Positions 47,261-60,530 of a stretch of DNA of 64,000 nucleotides are shown piece after piece; position 1 is the first letter of the stretch; every line of letters begins with the position of its first letter. Position numbers and translations under genes: made by a program. The DNA is from Armillaria gallica (taxonomy: Eukaryota; Basidiomycota; Agaricomycetes; Agaricales; Physalacriaceae). Where the stretch lies: positions 2,232,001 to 2,296,000 of the forward strand of contig JBANDB010000006.1 of assembly GCA_037576215.1 (NCBI GenBank), given 5' to 3'. Under the pieces are notes generated by a model. The model had not been told where the DNA came from and did not search any database. It saw only the letters and a list, made by a program, of their open reading frames with translations.

Positions 47261-48823
47261 ATGTTTCGCTCAGCTGTCTGCAGGTCGCTTGCGTCGACAC
47301 GAACACTGGCGACCCATGTTTCCCCAGCATCCTTCCCGTCCAGCCCGGTGACGCGACACGACTGGACGAAGCAAGAAATCAAGCAGATTTACGATTCCCC
47401 TCTGCTCGATCTTGTCTTCCGTTCTGCTTCGGTACACAGACAGCACCATGATCCCAACAAAATACAGCTCTGCACTCTCATGAGCATCAAAAGTTCGTCG
47501 TGCTCCGCGCTATCACCCCAATTCATTGACTAAATTTATCCCTACGAATCTCGCTTTATGAAGCTGGAGGGTGTTCTGAAGACTGTAAGTGCGTTCGCTG
47601 TCAATCCGAATCCGATATGAACCGCATCATAAGGCTCCTACTGCTCCCAATCGTCCCGGCATGATACCAGCACGAAAGCTTCTCGTCTCCTCGATGTCCA
47701 GCCTGTGATAGAGGCCGCCCGTAAAGCAAAGGAAAATGGCAGCACCCGTTTCTGCATGGGTGCTGCATGGCGCGATCTTTCGGGACGTAAACGAGGCTTT
47801 GAAAGAATCCTGGAGATGGTCCGTGAGGTCCGCGGCATGGGAATGGAAGTTTGCACCACTCTTGGTATGTTGTCCCCAGAGCAGGCCCGGCAACTCAAAG
47901 AGGCGTGAGGATTACTTTTTCCTGTATCTGCCTTTGCACAGCCAATTAAAGGAGTCCTGTCACAGCGGCCTGACTGCGTACAATCACAACCTCGACACTT
48001 CGCGAGAGTTCTACCCCGAAGTACTTTCATTCGTTTGTTAAATGATGGCCTCCTTTCTCAACATCTTTCTAGGTCATTACATCTCGGACCTATGATGACC
48101 GCTTAGATACCATAGAGGCCGTCCGTCAGGCTGGTATTAGTGTTTGCTCTGGAGGAATATTGGGACTTGGTGAGAAAGACGCAGACAGGATTGGGCTCAT
48201 CTGGGAGGTTTCAAGGTACGTCACGAGTGCGCCTTGGAACTCTTTTAAACGGCGGACTGTAGGATGCCTGAACACCCCGAGTCCTTCCCCGTCAACGCTT
48301 TGGTACCCATTCCGGGAACTCCTCTTGAGAACAACGAAGTAGGTTGTTTTATTTGCACTGAGGTTCTGGACTCATGATTGTTTTAGCGTGTTTCCCACCA
48401 GATTCTTGTTCGAACGATTGCTACAGCACGGATAGTTCTGCCAACCACTATCATTAGACTCTCAGCCGGTAGAAATACGCTCACTGAAGCAGAGCAGGCA
48501 ATGTGTTTCATGGCCGGCGCGAATGCGGTGTTCACAGGCGAACAGATGTTGACAACTCCCTGTAAGTCCATATGATCGAAGAGTTAGAAAGTACGCTCAC
48601 CCGATTGGCAGGTTCTCCATGGGACGAGGTAAGTTCTACACTGAGGGTGAACGGCCTTTTTTAACGATAAGTCAAACAGGACAAAGCAATGATGGATCGC
48701 TGGGGTTTGGAAGGTATGCGGAGCTTCGAGCAGGTTAATGTTGCCCGAAAAGAAGGTGCCCAAATTGAAATCCCGGACCGGGCTGGATTCAGGAAAGAAG
48801 CAGATCTGGGGGTTTCAGCATAA
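47261..48823 (+). CDS. BIO2: Biotin synthase (mitochondrial)
   Basis: Start ATG 47261 gives a presequence [20 protein letters not shown]; an in-frame upstream ATG at 47138 adds a non-conserved segment. Then [20 protein letters not shown], and the radical-SAM cluster motif [18 protein letters not shown] (CxxxCxxC). The core continues with [55 protein letters not shown] and [12 protein letters not shown]. The 21-nt exon 47564-47584 carries the first two cluster cysteines. Stop TAA 48821-48823, about 370 residues. It inserts sulfur into dethiobiotin, the last step of biotin synthesis, in the mitochondrion. The rest of the biotin pathway is not in the window. Confidence 0.95.
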
Positions 48824-49476
48824 TCAGAGGGTGAGTCGATTCCAGCGACATATATCCATTTCGCCGCATTGATTGCTCGCATGTAGATGAGCGTACACGT
48901 CATTGAAGAACGGACGGAGAGTGTACGCGAGTTGATAATGAATAGATGTATGTGTTTACCATTAGACGTCAATGTATTATGTGGTGGTTGGCTCAAGATC
49001 GTTTGGCGGGAGCGCATCTCGGACACCAATTGAAATGAAGCGAAAAGATTCTGTATTGCCTTCATCAATCGGAGCGTCCCTTCTATTTCTTGACTTCTTG
49101 TACCTGTCAACCTTTGAAGGGCCCTAATATTGCTTTTATATGGTATAGTTGAGCAGTCGTTCGAATGTCCGGAAGCGACGTGACCGCAGAGTGGAAGCTA
49201 CCTCATTTCGTTCCTGGCATGAGATGGATATCGATCCCCTGAATGTGTCCTAGCCAGACTCCCCAATACGCGTCTTTTGATGAAGGGCTAGTTCTCCAGT
49301 TGGTGTCACGTCAGGTCCGTCAAACAACGGTTCTTTACTTCTTGCTCCAATCCCCATCGTTGGCGTGAAATCTTGCTTGATGACCTCGTTTCCAAATGCT
49401 CAAAGATACAGCCTGTCGTTGATGGGCCCTCTTTCTTGTTTGCTGGTAATGCTCTTTATCTCTATTTCGAAGTATA
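48824..49476. other. Intergenic between BIO2 and the exonuclease-like gene
   Basis: About 650 bases. Minus-strand frames here (48661-49110) have no recognisable sequence. Nothing called. Confidence 0.5.
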
Positions 49477-50520
49477 ATGTATCAATCTCCTTGCTCTCAA
49501 AGTTTCTTTAATCGTTTTAACACTCTGCTTCTGCCTTGTTCAAGGTCTTCGTTTCCGAGAGCCAATGCGCAGGCCGGCACTAGTGCTGTTCGTTATATCG
49601 ACGCGTCTGAGCCATCTAGGCAACGCTATTTCCCTGCACACAGGTACCCCTTCCTGGGTGCTCTCTTGTTCTATCTCGTGCTCATGGCCTTCAGTTATGT
49701 CGCAGTCTCACAACTCCACGTGTATATGGGAACGGTTAGAATTCAGGACACCCTCAAGCAAATACCCATGGTCGCGTATGTGGACAATTGGGTCATATGG
49801 TCTCCTGCTTCTGATCAATATCATCAGGCGTGTTTCCCTTACGGATTACCGGGGCCGAATCCTTTTAGACACCCTGGTTCGACCGACGTAGGCACACTCT
49901 AGATGATTCATGCTCCAGACTCTGACGAACTTTCAGACATCAAGTAGAAAATTACAGAACAGAGGAAACTGGCTTCAGTCCATCGACCTTCATGGGCGGT
50001 CAGTTCGTCCAGAGTCCTGCTCGTCCCTTTGGTTGACATTCAAACAGCACCTACTCTACAAGAGGTTCAAACACGCGTTTCTTCCATCATTCGAGACAAA
50101 ATTATCGTCGGCCACCGTCTATGGGACTTCTTATCGGTACTCTATCTTTTTGTCTCGTCTTCTCTTTGGCTGACGCGATCGATAGGTCCTTGGACTGACA
50201 CATCCGGCTATTGCGACACGAGATCTTGCCCTATTCCTTCCCATGCGCCAAAATCTAAAATCTCGAACAATTGTCGAACTACCAATGCTTGTAAACTTTT
50301 TCATGGGACGCAATATCGGGCTGCAGTACGAGGATTCGGTATGCCTTCTTCCCACTGCCAGGGACCTGATCTCCTGATTGCTTTCATTTCACAGCTTGAA
50401 ACTGCTCGAGCGGTTATAGACCTCTTCAGATCATGTGAAGACGTGTTCGAAGGATGCATTAGAAGTGGCGAATGGCCTTGCGAACTTCCGCCTTCTTCAT
50501 ACGCCGAATATTTTACATGA
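49477..50520 (+). CDS. REXO4/ISG20-like exonuclease fold with degenerate active site
   Basis: Starts at ATG 49477 and stops at TGA 50518-50520. Splicing gives about 240 residues: YFPAHSYVAVSQLHVYMGTV, then MVARVSLTDYRGRILLDTLV, RPTHQVENYRTEETGFSPST, APTLQEVQTRVSSIIRDKII, VGHRLWDFLSVLGLTHPAIA, TRDLALFLPMRQNLKSRTIV, and GRNIGLQYEDSLETARAVID. This is the order of RNase-T-like DEDDh exonucleases of the Rex4/ISG20 group. The canonical opening (A/L-LDCEMVG) reads VAVSQLHVYMG, so Asp and Glu of the first motif are gone. In the second motif the Asp is displaced (HRLWDFL). The third Asp (TRDLALF) remains. It is probably a non-catalytic RNA-binding derivative, by inference. A different catalytic layout cannot be excluded. 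Confidence 0.8.
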
Positions 50521-50737
50521 CGCGGGGAATGGCTTGTTCCGTGTCTGTGATTTATTGGTTTTTAATTCTAACATTAGCCTAATTATTAGATATTTGTAAC
50601 TTCTGCACTAGTAAGTGACCTGGATACCAGATGAGAAACGGCGTTTTCGTATTAGGGGTTTCGGCAAATAATTAAGATGCCGACCGATTGCCGGCGGGGG
50701 ACTTGTGAAAGGAACTCGGCACTTGTTGAGCAGAGCC

Positions 50738-51837
50738 ATGTCGGACTTGTCCCATCCAAATCATCTACCGCCGCGTCCAGCCAGTCGCCAGCACATACCA
50801 CCTAATATGAACGGACACAAACGTCCTCGTTTGGGACCGTCAGAAGACAATTCGTACGCCGTCTCTTTGATATACGTCCCAACACTCAATTACTTGCCAC
50901 AGAATTCAGGACCTACTGCCACTCAGCGATCAAAATGCCTGGTTTTATCCCGCTTATGGATACGAATTGGATTCTGAGGAGCTGGCTGCAGGCACGGCTC
51001 TAGGTAACTGGGGCAAGAAAGACATGAAGGGTGCACGATGGGTGCGACGAGGAAAACTGAGCGCATGGGGTCCAGGCATGGAAGAATGGCAGGTACGCAA
51101 ACAGCAATGTTCATGGTGGAATTATGTGTTCATTTTCTACTTGACAGGCGGAAGAGCGCGCTCGGAAGCGTCTAAAGCAGCTGCTGCCGCAAACAAACCG
51201 ATCCCCATCGCCTCCCACTCTTCCTCATTTATTACGTTCTTCATCGCCTCCTCTTACTTCACCTTACCCGCCGCCGGCGTCCCAGCACTATAGTTACTCG
51301 TCATTTGTCATGGACAAGGCCGTGACACATACATTCAGGTCCAGCCTCCTCGAAGAACTCGAGCAATCCACAAATAGTCTTATTGAAGGCGAGGCAAACA
51401 TGAAGAAGGCATTGGGTCGTCTATGGGAAGTCATCAGCGAGGACGCGGAGCCGGAGCCCACCGATGCCTCTGTCGTAACGAAACGCGAAGATGAAGACGG
51501 CGATAGTCCCGAGGATGTGGACAGGGCCAGGAGAATTGCTCGTGCGCCGGAACTAACACCACCTATCCACAAGCTGTTCTTGTTCTCATACTCTAGCGAA
51601 CCACCGGTACACGAGCCCTCACATTTCGCGTCGCCGGAAACGCAGCAAGACAATCTTGAACGCTCCATCGGCGTGCTGCGAGAACTGCAAGATGACGGCA
51701 GAGAATATGTCGAGCGTCTGCAGGAGATCAGGGAAGGTTTGGGGGAGATCAAGGCCCAGAGAAACGGTGTCTGGCAGATGGTACGGGAGAGAGCCTTGAA
51801 AGAATTGCAAGACGCGGCGTTGATGGCGGTTCCGTAG
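50738..51837 (+). CDS. Conserved hypothetical protein
   Basis: Start ATG 50738 (MSDLSHPNHLPPRPASRQHI), stop TAG 51835-51837, with introns near 50860-50912 and 51091-51148; about 330 residues. The conserved-looking block is DLLPLSDQNAWFYPAYGYEL, ELAAGTALGNWGKKDMKGAR and WVRRGKLSAWGPGMEEWQAE, followed by Pro/Ser linkers and a coiled coil (NLERSIGVLRELQDDGREYV, EIREGLGEIKAQRNGVWQMV). I cannot place it firmly. The RWVRRGKL-type stretch loosely recalls RXT2, a subunit of the Rpd3L deacetylase complex; this is only a hint. Confidence 0.75.
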
Positions 51838-52067
51838 GATTTTCTGGATTTGCTCGACTTCTGCGTTTGCTCCGCTGTTAATAGTAGTGAATGGTTGTAA
51901 ATTTGTTCTGTCAATCTATTGCTGCCAGGCTGCTCTACGGACGTCACGTTGAGCAAAGCAGAGGTCCGCTACTCCGACGGTGAGACCTCGCTGACCAATT
52001 ATCCAAGAGCAGACGTAACCCCAGTCGTCTCAGCGGCACCCTCACACTTTCTTTCATCGCCTTCCCC

Positions 52068-55000
52068 ATGACAGTGCCAGATATTTCTTCTCTCTACATC
52101 AACGATTCTTCATCCAGGCCTTCTTTCTCGGACGACATTACTGACAGCCGCGTCCTCAGCGACTATGACCTTCACAAGCTCAGATGTTATGCACAATCGC
52201 TCCCTTACGCTATCGAGTCGACCTCGAACATGATGGAGCTTCTCGACTTCATTATCCTTCGCATCGTGCAGTGTGTCGAGGCGAGGGACTATGATGTTGG
52301 GCTCCTGCAGTGGGACAGTATGCTCAGCTACTAGTGCGTTCTGTTTCACCTTTTGTCGCGTCTGCCAACCAAGTCGTGTCGTGTTCCAGCTGGACCATGC
52401 TCAAGTATCCCATTCCCAAGGAGAAGAGGATTCGTCTTGCCAAGATCTATTTTTATGTTAGCACGATACCGGGCATGTCCACTCAAATGGTGGCGACGTG
52501 TTCAGATGCGTTCAAGCTTTTAACGAAGTCGAAGAAGCGTATCTCTATCGAAGATATGCGTCTACCGTGGAGGCCAATATACGACATACTGAAGCAAGAT
52601 CTCTTCTTGAGTCGGAGGCAGTTCGAGTATACGTATGTCTGTGCCTGTTGGCTGGCGCATTGCACTGACGACGCGTTATTAGGCAGCTGTCATGGTGTAT
52701 GGGCTACATGGCAGAGAATTCCCGAAAGTTTTTTCATCCCGCTGCCATCGATGAGATGCTCTCCACTTTCGTCCCACAGTTTAACGGGACTGACCTGGAT
52801 GTGCGTTTATCGTTGTGAGTTCCTCCTATGCGTATACTCACACTTGTGGTCCTCCTCCAGAGCGTATTGTCTTCGCAATATTACCTTCTTACCTTCCTTC
52901 CATTAACCCATCCCCAATCATATCTCCCTATGCTCCTTCGGATGTGGGAATCAATAAACTCCTACGTCTATGATGACCGGATGTTGCATTTTCTTTCCAA
53001 ATTGACGGAAATGCACGTTTCACCTGAAGTCAGTGACCCGCGTAAGCTTTCGGAGATACCTGATGACGAGAGGTCTGAAGGCGAGCAACGGCCAAGGTGG
53101 TCACGAGAAGACCTAAAGGAAGATGCTGCTTGGCACGGCATTTACAAAGACGTGGGCATATTCACTGAACATGAGTGGGGACTGCTGATGTGTAAATGCC
53201 TTGCGTCGATGGGTATGAACTCCTGTTCAATTCTGGTACAGAGCTCATAGCTACTACAGAGATTCCTCTGGCCGACACCGGCTCTCTAAGCACGGCTCCA
53301 ACTGCAGACAACCAGATGGGATTCGAGATAAGCCGGTTGCCTAAAGCCAACTGGAGAATACGTAGGTCATGTGTGGATACTATATGATCTTGGCTAATAT
53401 ACACTCTCAGCATCTCTGGCGCGTATCATTGTCTACTCTATGGCTCCGGATGGTTTCCCCATCCCATTGTCTACGGCACCTACGCCTCTGATGACACCAC
53501 TACCATCTGGAATGAATACACCGCAAATTCAGTCTAGCACTTTGAAAGAATTTCTCTCTGTTCCACTGGGAAAAACCGCACCATCTAAAGGGAAAACATA
53601 CCTAGCTGGATCAAAGGCTTTGGATTCTCTAGCCAAATTGATCGCGTCAACTGAAAGCTTCTTCCACCCATCAAACTCTGGGGCGTGGACTACTGATGTA
53701 CGTATTTCGCTGACTGAACGCTTTCATCGCATTTCCATGTGCATATATGATGTGTTTGAAAGTACATTTCTGATTATATTTTGTTTAGCTGAGCGCTTTC
53801 ATCAAATATATTGTCTACGATTTCAACAAGCGTAAGGAATCCATCTTTCTCCAACGGTATTCGGTCTCATAGTGTGGTCAGGGTGGCATGAGGAACAACA
53901 GTCCGATTGCAAAACTCCATCGGTTCGTAATTCTTCAATGCAGTGAATGCCTGATCCCAACTGAAAGGGGTTAGAACCGAAGGTTGACAAGAACCATGAA
54001 ACGAGAGCTCGTCAAGTGTTTGAGAACTGTGGCCCTTCTGGCGATGTTCTCGCAAGATAGCAACACTGTCTCAAACATCCAGAGCTGTTTGAAGTCTATA
54101 AGTGTCATGGAACCTGACCTGATATTACACCCTGTTCTCCAGCGTGCAGTGCCTTCGCTCGAGGCGCTCGTCGAGGTATGTTTCCTCGTTATTCAGGACC
54201 ACTTGCCATTCAGACGTGTTGTCAGACTCAAAGGACGATCGCCGTCATAAAAGCATTGGGTGCTGTTGCACCAGCCATCGTTTCTCGCGAGGTCTACTAT
54301 CCGGGAGGCAAGTACCTCGTACCTATACTACAGCTACTGATCCCCGGTATCGATCTGGTGAGTTCCATCATATATCACTGCGCGGGTCTGACTAATTGCA
54401 CCGTAGAACGATCCTTCAAAAACGGTAAGACCTAAAGCTTCAATGTATGCACTAATCAGATTTTACACTATTACAGTTGTGCACGACAGCATTTTTGGTG
54501 GAAATATCTCAGTATATCAAGTTCAGTGACCTGACGACGACGGGTGAAGACCAGATACCCAGTGCCCCGGACATCGAAGCTACCATTCCAACTCGGACGA
54601 CGGCCTTGAGCTGGCCGTCTTTTGCTAACGATGAATTTTCCGATCTTGTCGACGAAGAGCCGAGACTCTCCAACGAAGATGAAGATACACTGTTGAAGGA
54701 CACCACAGGAAGTTTCGCTGACTGGGTTGCAAGCTTCATTCGTCGTGTGATACAACTGCTTGAGAATCTGCCCGAAGAAGGTCCTAATGGGTCGTCTGGA
54801 GGGGCCGTTGAAGGTTTGCAGAGTATTCCAGCTGGCAGTTGTTCTGTAACTCATCGCTTTCTACAGTGCAGGTGGTGGACGCTGTCGCCGGCGCTTGCAG
54901 TCAAATCTGCATTCATCTGTCGGAGCCTCTGTTTGATCTCGTCTTGAATATGGTTTTTGACTACGCGAGCACAAACGTGCGACCCAACGCCGTCCGAGCT

Positions 55001-58000
55001 ATTCATCAATTAGTAGAGTGCATAGCTAATGCGGATCCCGTCAAGACCTTGGCGAGGTTTTTACCGTTTTGCTCTCGGAACATCCGGACGGAGTTGGAGA
55101 ATGGGGCCTCGTCGCTTAGAACGACATCGGACTCGATGCCTATTCCCTCGGACGCTACTTTGCATTGGAGTAGGTCTAGCAATATTCATGACGGTGACAT
55201 AGTTAACATGAGCTAATCGGTCTAGATTTGGCCATTTTGCGGGGTACTGTGTACAAGTGAGTTTTGCGTGCTTTATGATTCATTTGTACTGATGGATGAT
55301 TTTTCAGCGACGGCAAGGCGGTAAGCCTCGGTTCACAGTTAGCTTGCTTTCTAAAACCTACCTTTAACCGTTACAGATATTAAAATATAAGGATGAATTG
55401 ATGTCTTTGCTTCAATTGTTGCATTCCAAGACGTACTCGAAACGCGGCTACTCTTGGTTGGGAAAAATGTTGTCAAGCATGCTTTTAACACTCACCCACA
55501 CTTATCCGTTGGAGAACAAATTTGTAAATCCAGATGAATGGAAGAGTGACGGTGCATTCTCAAAAGCTGTTGCGGTATATTTACCGATTCTGATGACATG
55601 TTCTTGGTAGAATTTCGGTGGAACCATCATTGTCACTGGGGCAAACTCTACAAACCCGAGGAGATTGAGGTGCGTTTATTTGTTGTCAGGGCTACTCCGT
55701 CATCATTCACACGTTTCTGGAGGTGTCATGGCATGTTCCGAACACGGAGGAGATCGATTTCGCCCTTCAGATTTTCCGAGAACTTGTCGAGCCTGCTTTG
55801 TCGCGTCTTGAAGATCTTTTGCTGCCCGAAGTCCCTCGTGATGCGGTGTGGCGTAACGACTTTTGTCGGTTAGTTCGCATTTTGCATAGGTCATGACGCG
55901 TATTCTGAACTCAATAGCCACCTTGTTCTCATTCGGAATGCCTTTGCGGGGGTGCCCACTATAGCCAAGGAATACCTGTCCGAGGACGATATTCGGGCTT
56001 CTTGGCAAACAAGCGATATTCTGTAGGTCCCAATATCGCTCATCCGCGCAAGTCCATTGACCTTCGGTGGTAGAGATGAGATCCCCGAGATGTTGGCGTC
56101 GGTAGAATCAAAGAATGCCGGATTTTGCTTGACAAATCCAGCCGACCCTCGTTATAAGTATATTCGGGGTTTCAGACACAGATTCGGAGTCTTCTTGCAC
56201 AGCGCGTCTATATCTCTACGTCAGCAAGGAGAAGAGAACAGTGTCGATGCTGTTCACATCCTTGTATGTTTTGGCCCAATGCTCTCCTCACGAAGCTGAC
56301 ATTTTAACAGATACAAGGTTTCCGAGCATATCTGCTTGAGTATGGAGACAGTAGAGACAGGTGACTTGCATCATCGTCGACCTGGCAATGTTAGCCTCAT
56401 GGTTCTCCCTTTCAGCTTCTTTCTGAACGAAGAACAGTTCAATTCGGAAAAGAACGTCTCTCGTCAGTATGCAAGACAAAAAGTATGGCCTCGGGCAGTT
56501 TACGTCCGCAAAGCTAGGTCAGAATTGCACCACCGTTGTTTATATGTACACTAATGGGCCGATTTGAATATAGGTATCAGCATTCCGCGAGGCTACGTTG
56601 GAATTCATTGGAGCGTCTTCGAGGCCCGCTTGAAGACAACTTAATCGACGACCTCGTTGAATGGTCTGTTTGGCATTACGCGGTCATAAGAGAGTGAGTC
56701 ATTCGGCTTTTATTGGGTAGGACTCACTCATGGGTTGGCTAGGGCAAGTCAGAATTTGCTGGAAAGTATGTGTGGGGTACGCTGCTTGCTTCTCATTACA
56801 GATAATATTTATAACTATCAACAGCTCTATGATGGCGTCCGTCGACGAGCCCTTCCGGCGCTCTACAAGTCATTAGAGCCTGGTACCGACGATGACCGAA
56901 TGAAAGGAGCTCTTTGGACATTGAATTTTCCTTCCTTCGGGCGATACGCGATTTCTGGTGAGTTATGCATTGCCGTTCACAAATTAATATTGATATTTTG
57001 AGCCAGAGCCAATACTAGCTGCTACTTTAGTGCCGAAGCTTTTAGGTTGTCAACATAATGAAAAGGTCAATCCTTCCATACGTTCATCAGCCGTATCTTA
57101 AACCTGCTTTGGTGTAGCCTTCTATCCAGGACTGCGTCTCAGCAGTTTCTGAGAATTGTGAGTCCTTTAGATACAACATCTCAGAAGCAGCATTCAACAT
57201 CCTGCAGGCGTTACAAGTTTTGTCGAACCCTGCTATCTTGTGTACGACGTTTCCTGTCCTTCATTGGACAGAGCCATTAAACGCATCAAATCCATGCTAC
57301 CCTATGACGCCAAGGAGGTGGACATCACGAACCGTTGCCGGCAAGCAAGAATAAAGCGAGTGCAGCATATGAATGAAGCAGCTGAGCATACAGTACGTTA
57401 CACTTTTTTCACATATCCTGTAGCCTAACTGGCATCTTCAGACTTCAGAGGTCATGAAAATTGCTATGTCCCCCAGGACACACTGGAGATATGAAATCGC
57501 AGCCATCCGATGTTTGCGCACACTCCTCAGGCGTGACATGCCCTTGACTCCAGAGCAAATTCGTTTCTTTGTAGAGCGAACTCATCACAGTCATCCAAGC
57601 GTCGTATGTTTTACCGCCTTCTTCGACACGCAGTATACTGACTGGCAATTATTTACAGCGCTATGTATGTCCAGTCGATCATGACCAAAAGCTTTACTGA
57701 CCATCAATTAGTATGCTCAACGTTCTGTGATGAAGAGCTTGAGGAACCTCAAATTGCGCACTTTGTGTCCTAATCCAGTAGACCTGTTCCTGGCTAGAAG
57801 CACAAATCCATTGAAAGAGGAGATTGTCATTCATCCATCTCGGGCTTTAACATCAAAGTTTCTAGCCGCTTACAAAGTTCCGTTTCAGTGGAACCAAAAG
57901 CAACCGTAGGAGCATCATAGCACTCCAAGTTCCACACTGATTCTCGTGTTAGGATATTTCTGGACACGTTCTTGCAAGGCTGGGTGGCTTGGAGTTCGAA

Positions 58001-60345
58001 TATCGGTCTCTACAGACCACCAGATACCGTCAAGTCGACGTTTCAGCCATGGGATCTTCTAGCCAAGAGGCCATCAAAGCACTGAGAACAGTGACTACAG
58101 ATCCGTCATACTGGAAGAACCTTTCAACGTACTTTTCAGAAGAAAATCACGAGGTCTCGTTAACTCAAGACAATGTCTCTTGTGTTAAGTCGATATGTAC
58201 GTATGGAGCGTATCTTGTTTGTGCTCTCGCTGAACGACCTTGTAGTCCAAGTGCTCGAGGACGCCCCCTTTCCCGCCTTGAAACCTACATTGGAAGCTCT
58301 GATTTGTGATCGAGAGCCAGATAAGCAGCGAGCCGCCGCAGAGTTGATTGCTGGAGTGCTTGGAGGTATGTAGTAACGCCGTTCCTTCCTTTGTTTGTTA
58401 AAGTCGATTGTAGGTTCAAAGCATTGGCCGCTGAACAAGCAGAAGGTTTTATGGGCTTGGTTTAAGCCACTGATCAAGCAGATCATCAACACAAACCTGA
58501 AGTCCGATACCCTCCTTGTCTGGACTTCATTTTTGGAGGTATGTATCATCCAAAAAAACCATAGTGCTTGTACTCATGTGCCTTAGTACATGTTCTATAA
58601 AAAAGATCCTCGGCGAGTACAGCCCATCTTTGACTACCTCTTAGAGTCATTCACGACGATGGATTACAACGCTGAACTGTCCTTCGATGTTGTCAAAATT
58701 CTATCCTTATTCAGGACATGCTATGAAGAGCTTGGCTGGAAGTTCTCCGCCTGGATGGATGAGGTGCTTCAGCGATGTTGGAAGGAAATATACAGCGAAC
58801 ATGAGGACGTCCGCACATATATCGCTGAGATCCTTTGTTTCGCAGATAAGATCAAGGTGAGTGTATCTAGTGCATTCTTGATCTCCAGACTAATCTTGTA
58901 TGCAGTGCACTCCTCGGCCCACAATACCCACAACCGAAGTATTTGTCAAAGAATGCCGGATACTTCCAGTAGACTATGACATTATGGGTATGCGAGGCAG
59001 ATATCATAGAGCGCGGATCCTGGAGCTTGTGGACAATTTCAAGGTTTGGCGAGAGGAGCGAATACCCGGTGTTCGTGCTTTCCAGTCCAAATACGATCGA
59101 GTAGGCGTTATGGTATGCAAGTGGCTGTTTGAGTCGGTTCACGACACACATGCGATCTCCGTCTTCGATTACATTCTACCGCTCATGGTATGTTTCACCA
59201 CGAAGTGGAGGTCATTACACTTATTTCATTTCCTAGCCTGAGCTCTTCTGTTTCACCGAAGGTAAGGATGTGCGGTTGGCATGGTTCTCTGCCGATACTC
59301 ATTCCGTTCCTAGTAAATGACAACGATGAGCTTGCAAACCGGGCACACGTTCTTCTTGTGAGAATGTGCGGTGTGACACCGCCAAGGGCACTGATAAATC
59401 CTATATTGGATGCTATATTTGAAGCCATCCAGGCATCACCGGTCAGCATACCTCTTATCTTGTCTTGTAGCAGACATTGACTGTTGCCAGTCTTGGAGAG
59501 TCCGACTGAAAGCTCTGCCTCTCGTCCAAGGTGCGTAATTCGTGTGTTCCACACGGGGAAGTGAAACAGATTGTTGTCAGTATTCTATTTTCGCCAAGTC
59601 CCCTTGATCAGTGAAGCCAAGGTGGTCGAAATTCTTGAGGTAGGACTTCCTAACATAGAGCACGAGTAATGATTAATTAACATCAGGTTCTCTGTCAATG
59701 TTTGGACGATGAAGTGGTGGAAGTGCGTGAGATGGCTGCTACGTATGTATTGCGAGTTCTGTTATGATGAACTAGCTGAGATATTTCATTCTTAGCACGC
59801 TGTCTGGTATCCTCCGGCTGTCACCCAGAAGGAGTGTTCTCATCTTGAAGGTTCGTGAATCGTCGTACCTTTCACCGGCCCACTCCGACATTTCATTCTA
59901 GGATCGCTTCGTCAAGCTAGCCAGGAATAGTCGGATTCCACGTAGACAGGACCCCGAATACAACTCCGCGATACGCCGGCGACATGCGGCCATACTCGGA
60001 ATATGTGCATTAGTGGATAGCTACCCTTACACCGTCGAAAAGTGGATGCCTGATTTGTTGACTACTATTCTGGCTGAACACACATATGATCCTGTCAGTG
60101 CCTTTTCCCATAACTTGATGATGGTTATGCTCTAACTGCATGTAGATACCCATCTCTACTACTGTCCGCAAATGTGCAAGTAATTTCAAGCGGACACATC
60201 AAGATACCTGGCACGAAGACTCAAAACGATTTGATGAGGACCAACTATCAGCCCTGTCGACGTTGCTGACGGGATCCTCTTACTGTTAGTGGATGCCTTT
60301 GTGCGTTCTCTGAGCATACTAACCTTATGTTTAACAGATGCATGA
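52068..60345 (+). CDS. BLM10: Proteasome activator BLM10/PA200, paralogue 2
   Basis: Starts at ATG 52068 (MTVPDISSLYINDSSSRPSF) and ends at TGA 60343-60345 over 8.3 kb and more than 20 introns, giving roughly 1,900 residues. The N-terminus is clean: LRCYAQSLPYAIESTSNMME, VQCVEARDYDVGLLQWDSML. Matching blocks to copy 1 include LRMWESINSYVYDDRMLHFL (52940), EPLFDLVLNMVFDYASTN (54925), AGFCLTNPADPRYKY (56115) and DDDRMKGALW (56890). The end has DTWHEDSKRFDEDQL and the tail GSSYYA, with the last Tyr codon split by an intron at the same base as in copy 1. HEAT-repeat proteins of this family cap the 20S core particle. Its N-terminal join is cleaner than in copy 1. Paralogue roles cannot be told from sequence. 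Confidence 0.93.
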
Positions 60346-60530
60346 TATGCGATGAATCTATACTCATCTACATAATTTAGTATAACTTCTTGTATTAGAA
60401 CGTACAAAGCTAGGTCCATGTAGGTATCGTCGAGTACAAGAAACACAAAAGGTCCGGAAACCATCAAGCTTGAGCGAATAACAATGGTATCAAGATAGTT
60501 GCAGAAAGTGTACAAATGTCAATATAAGAC

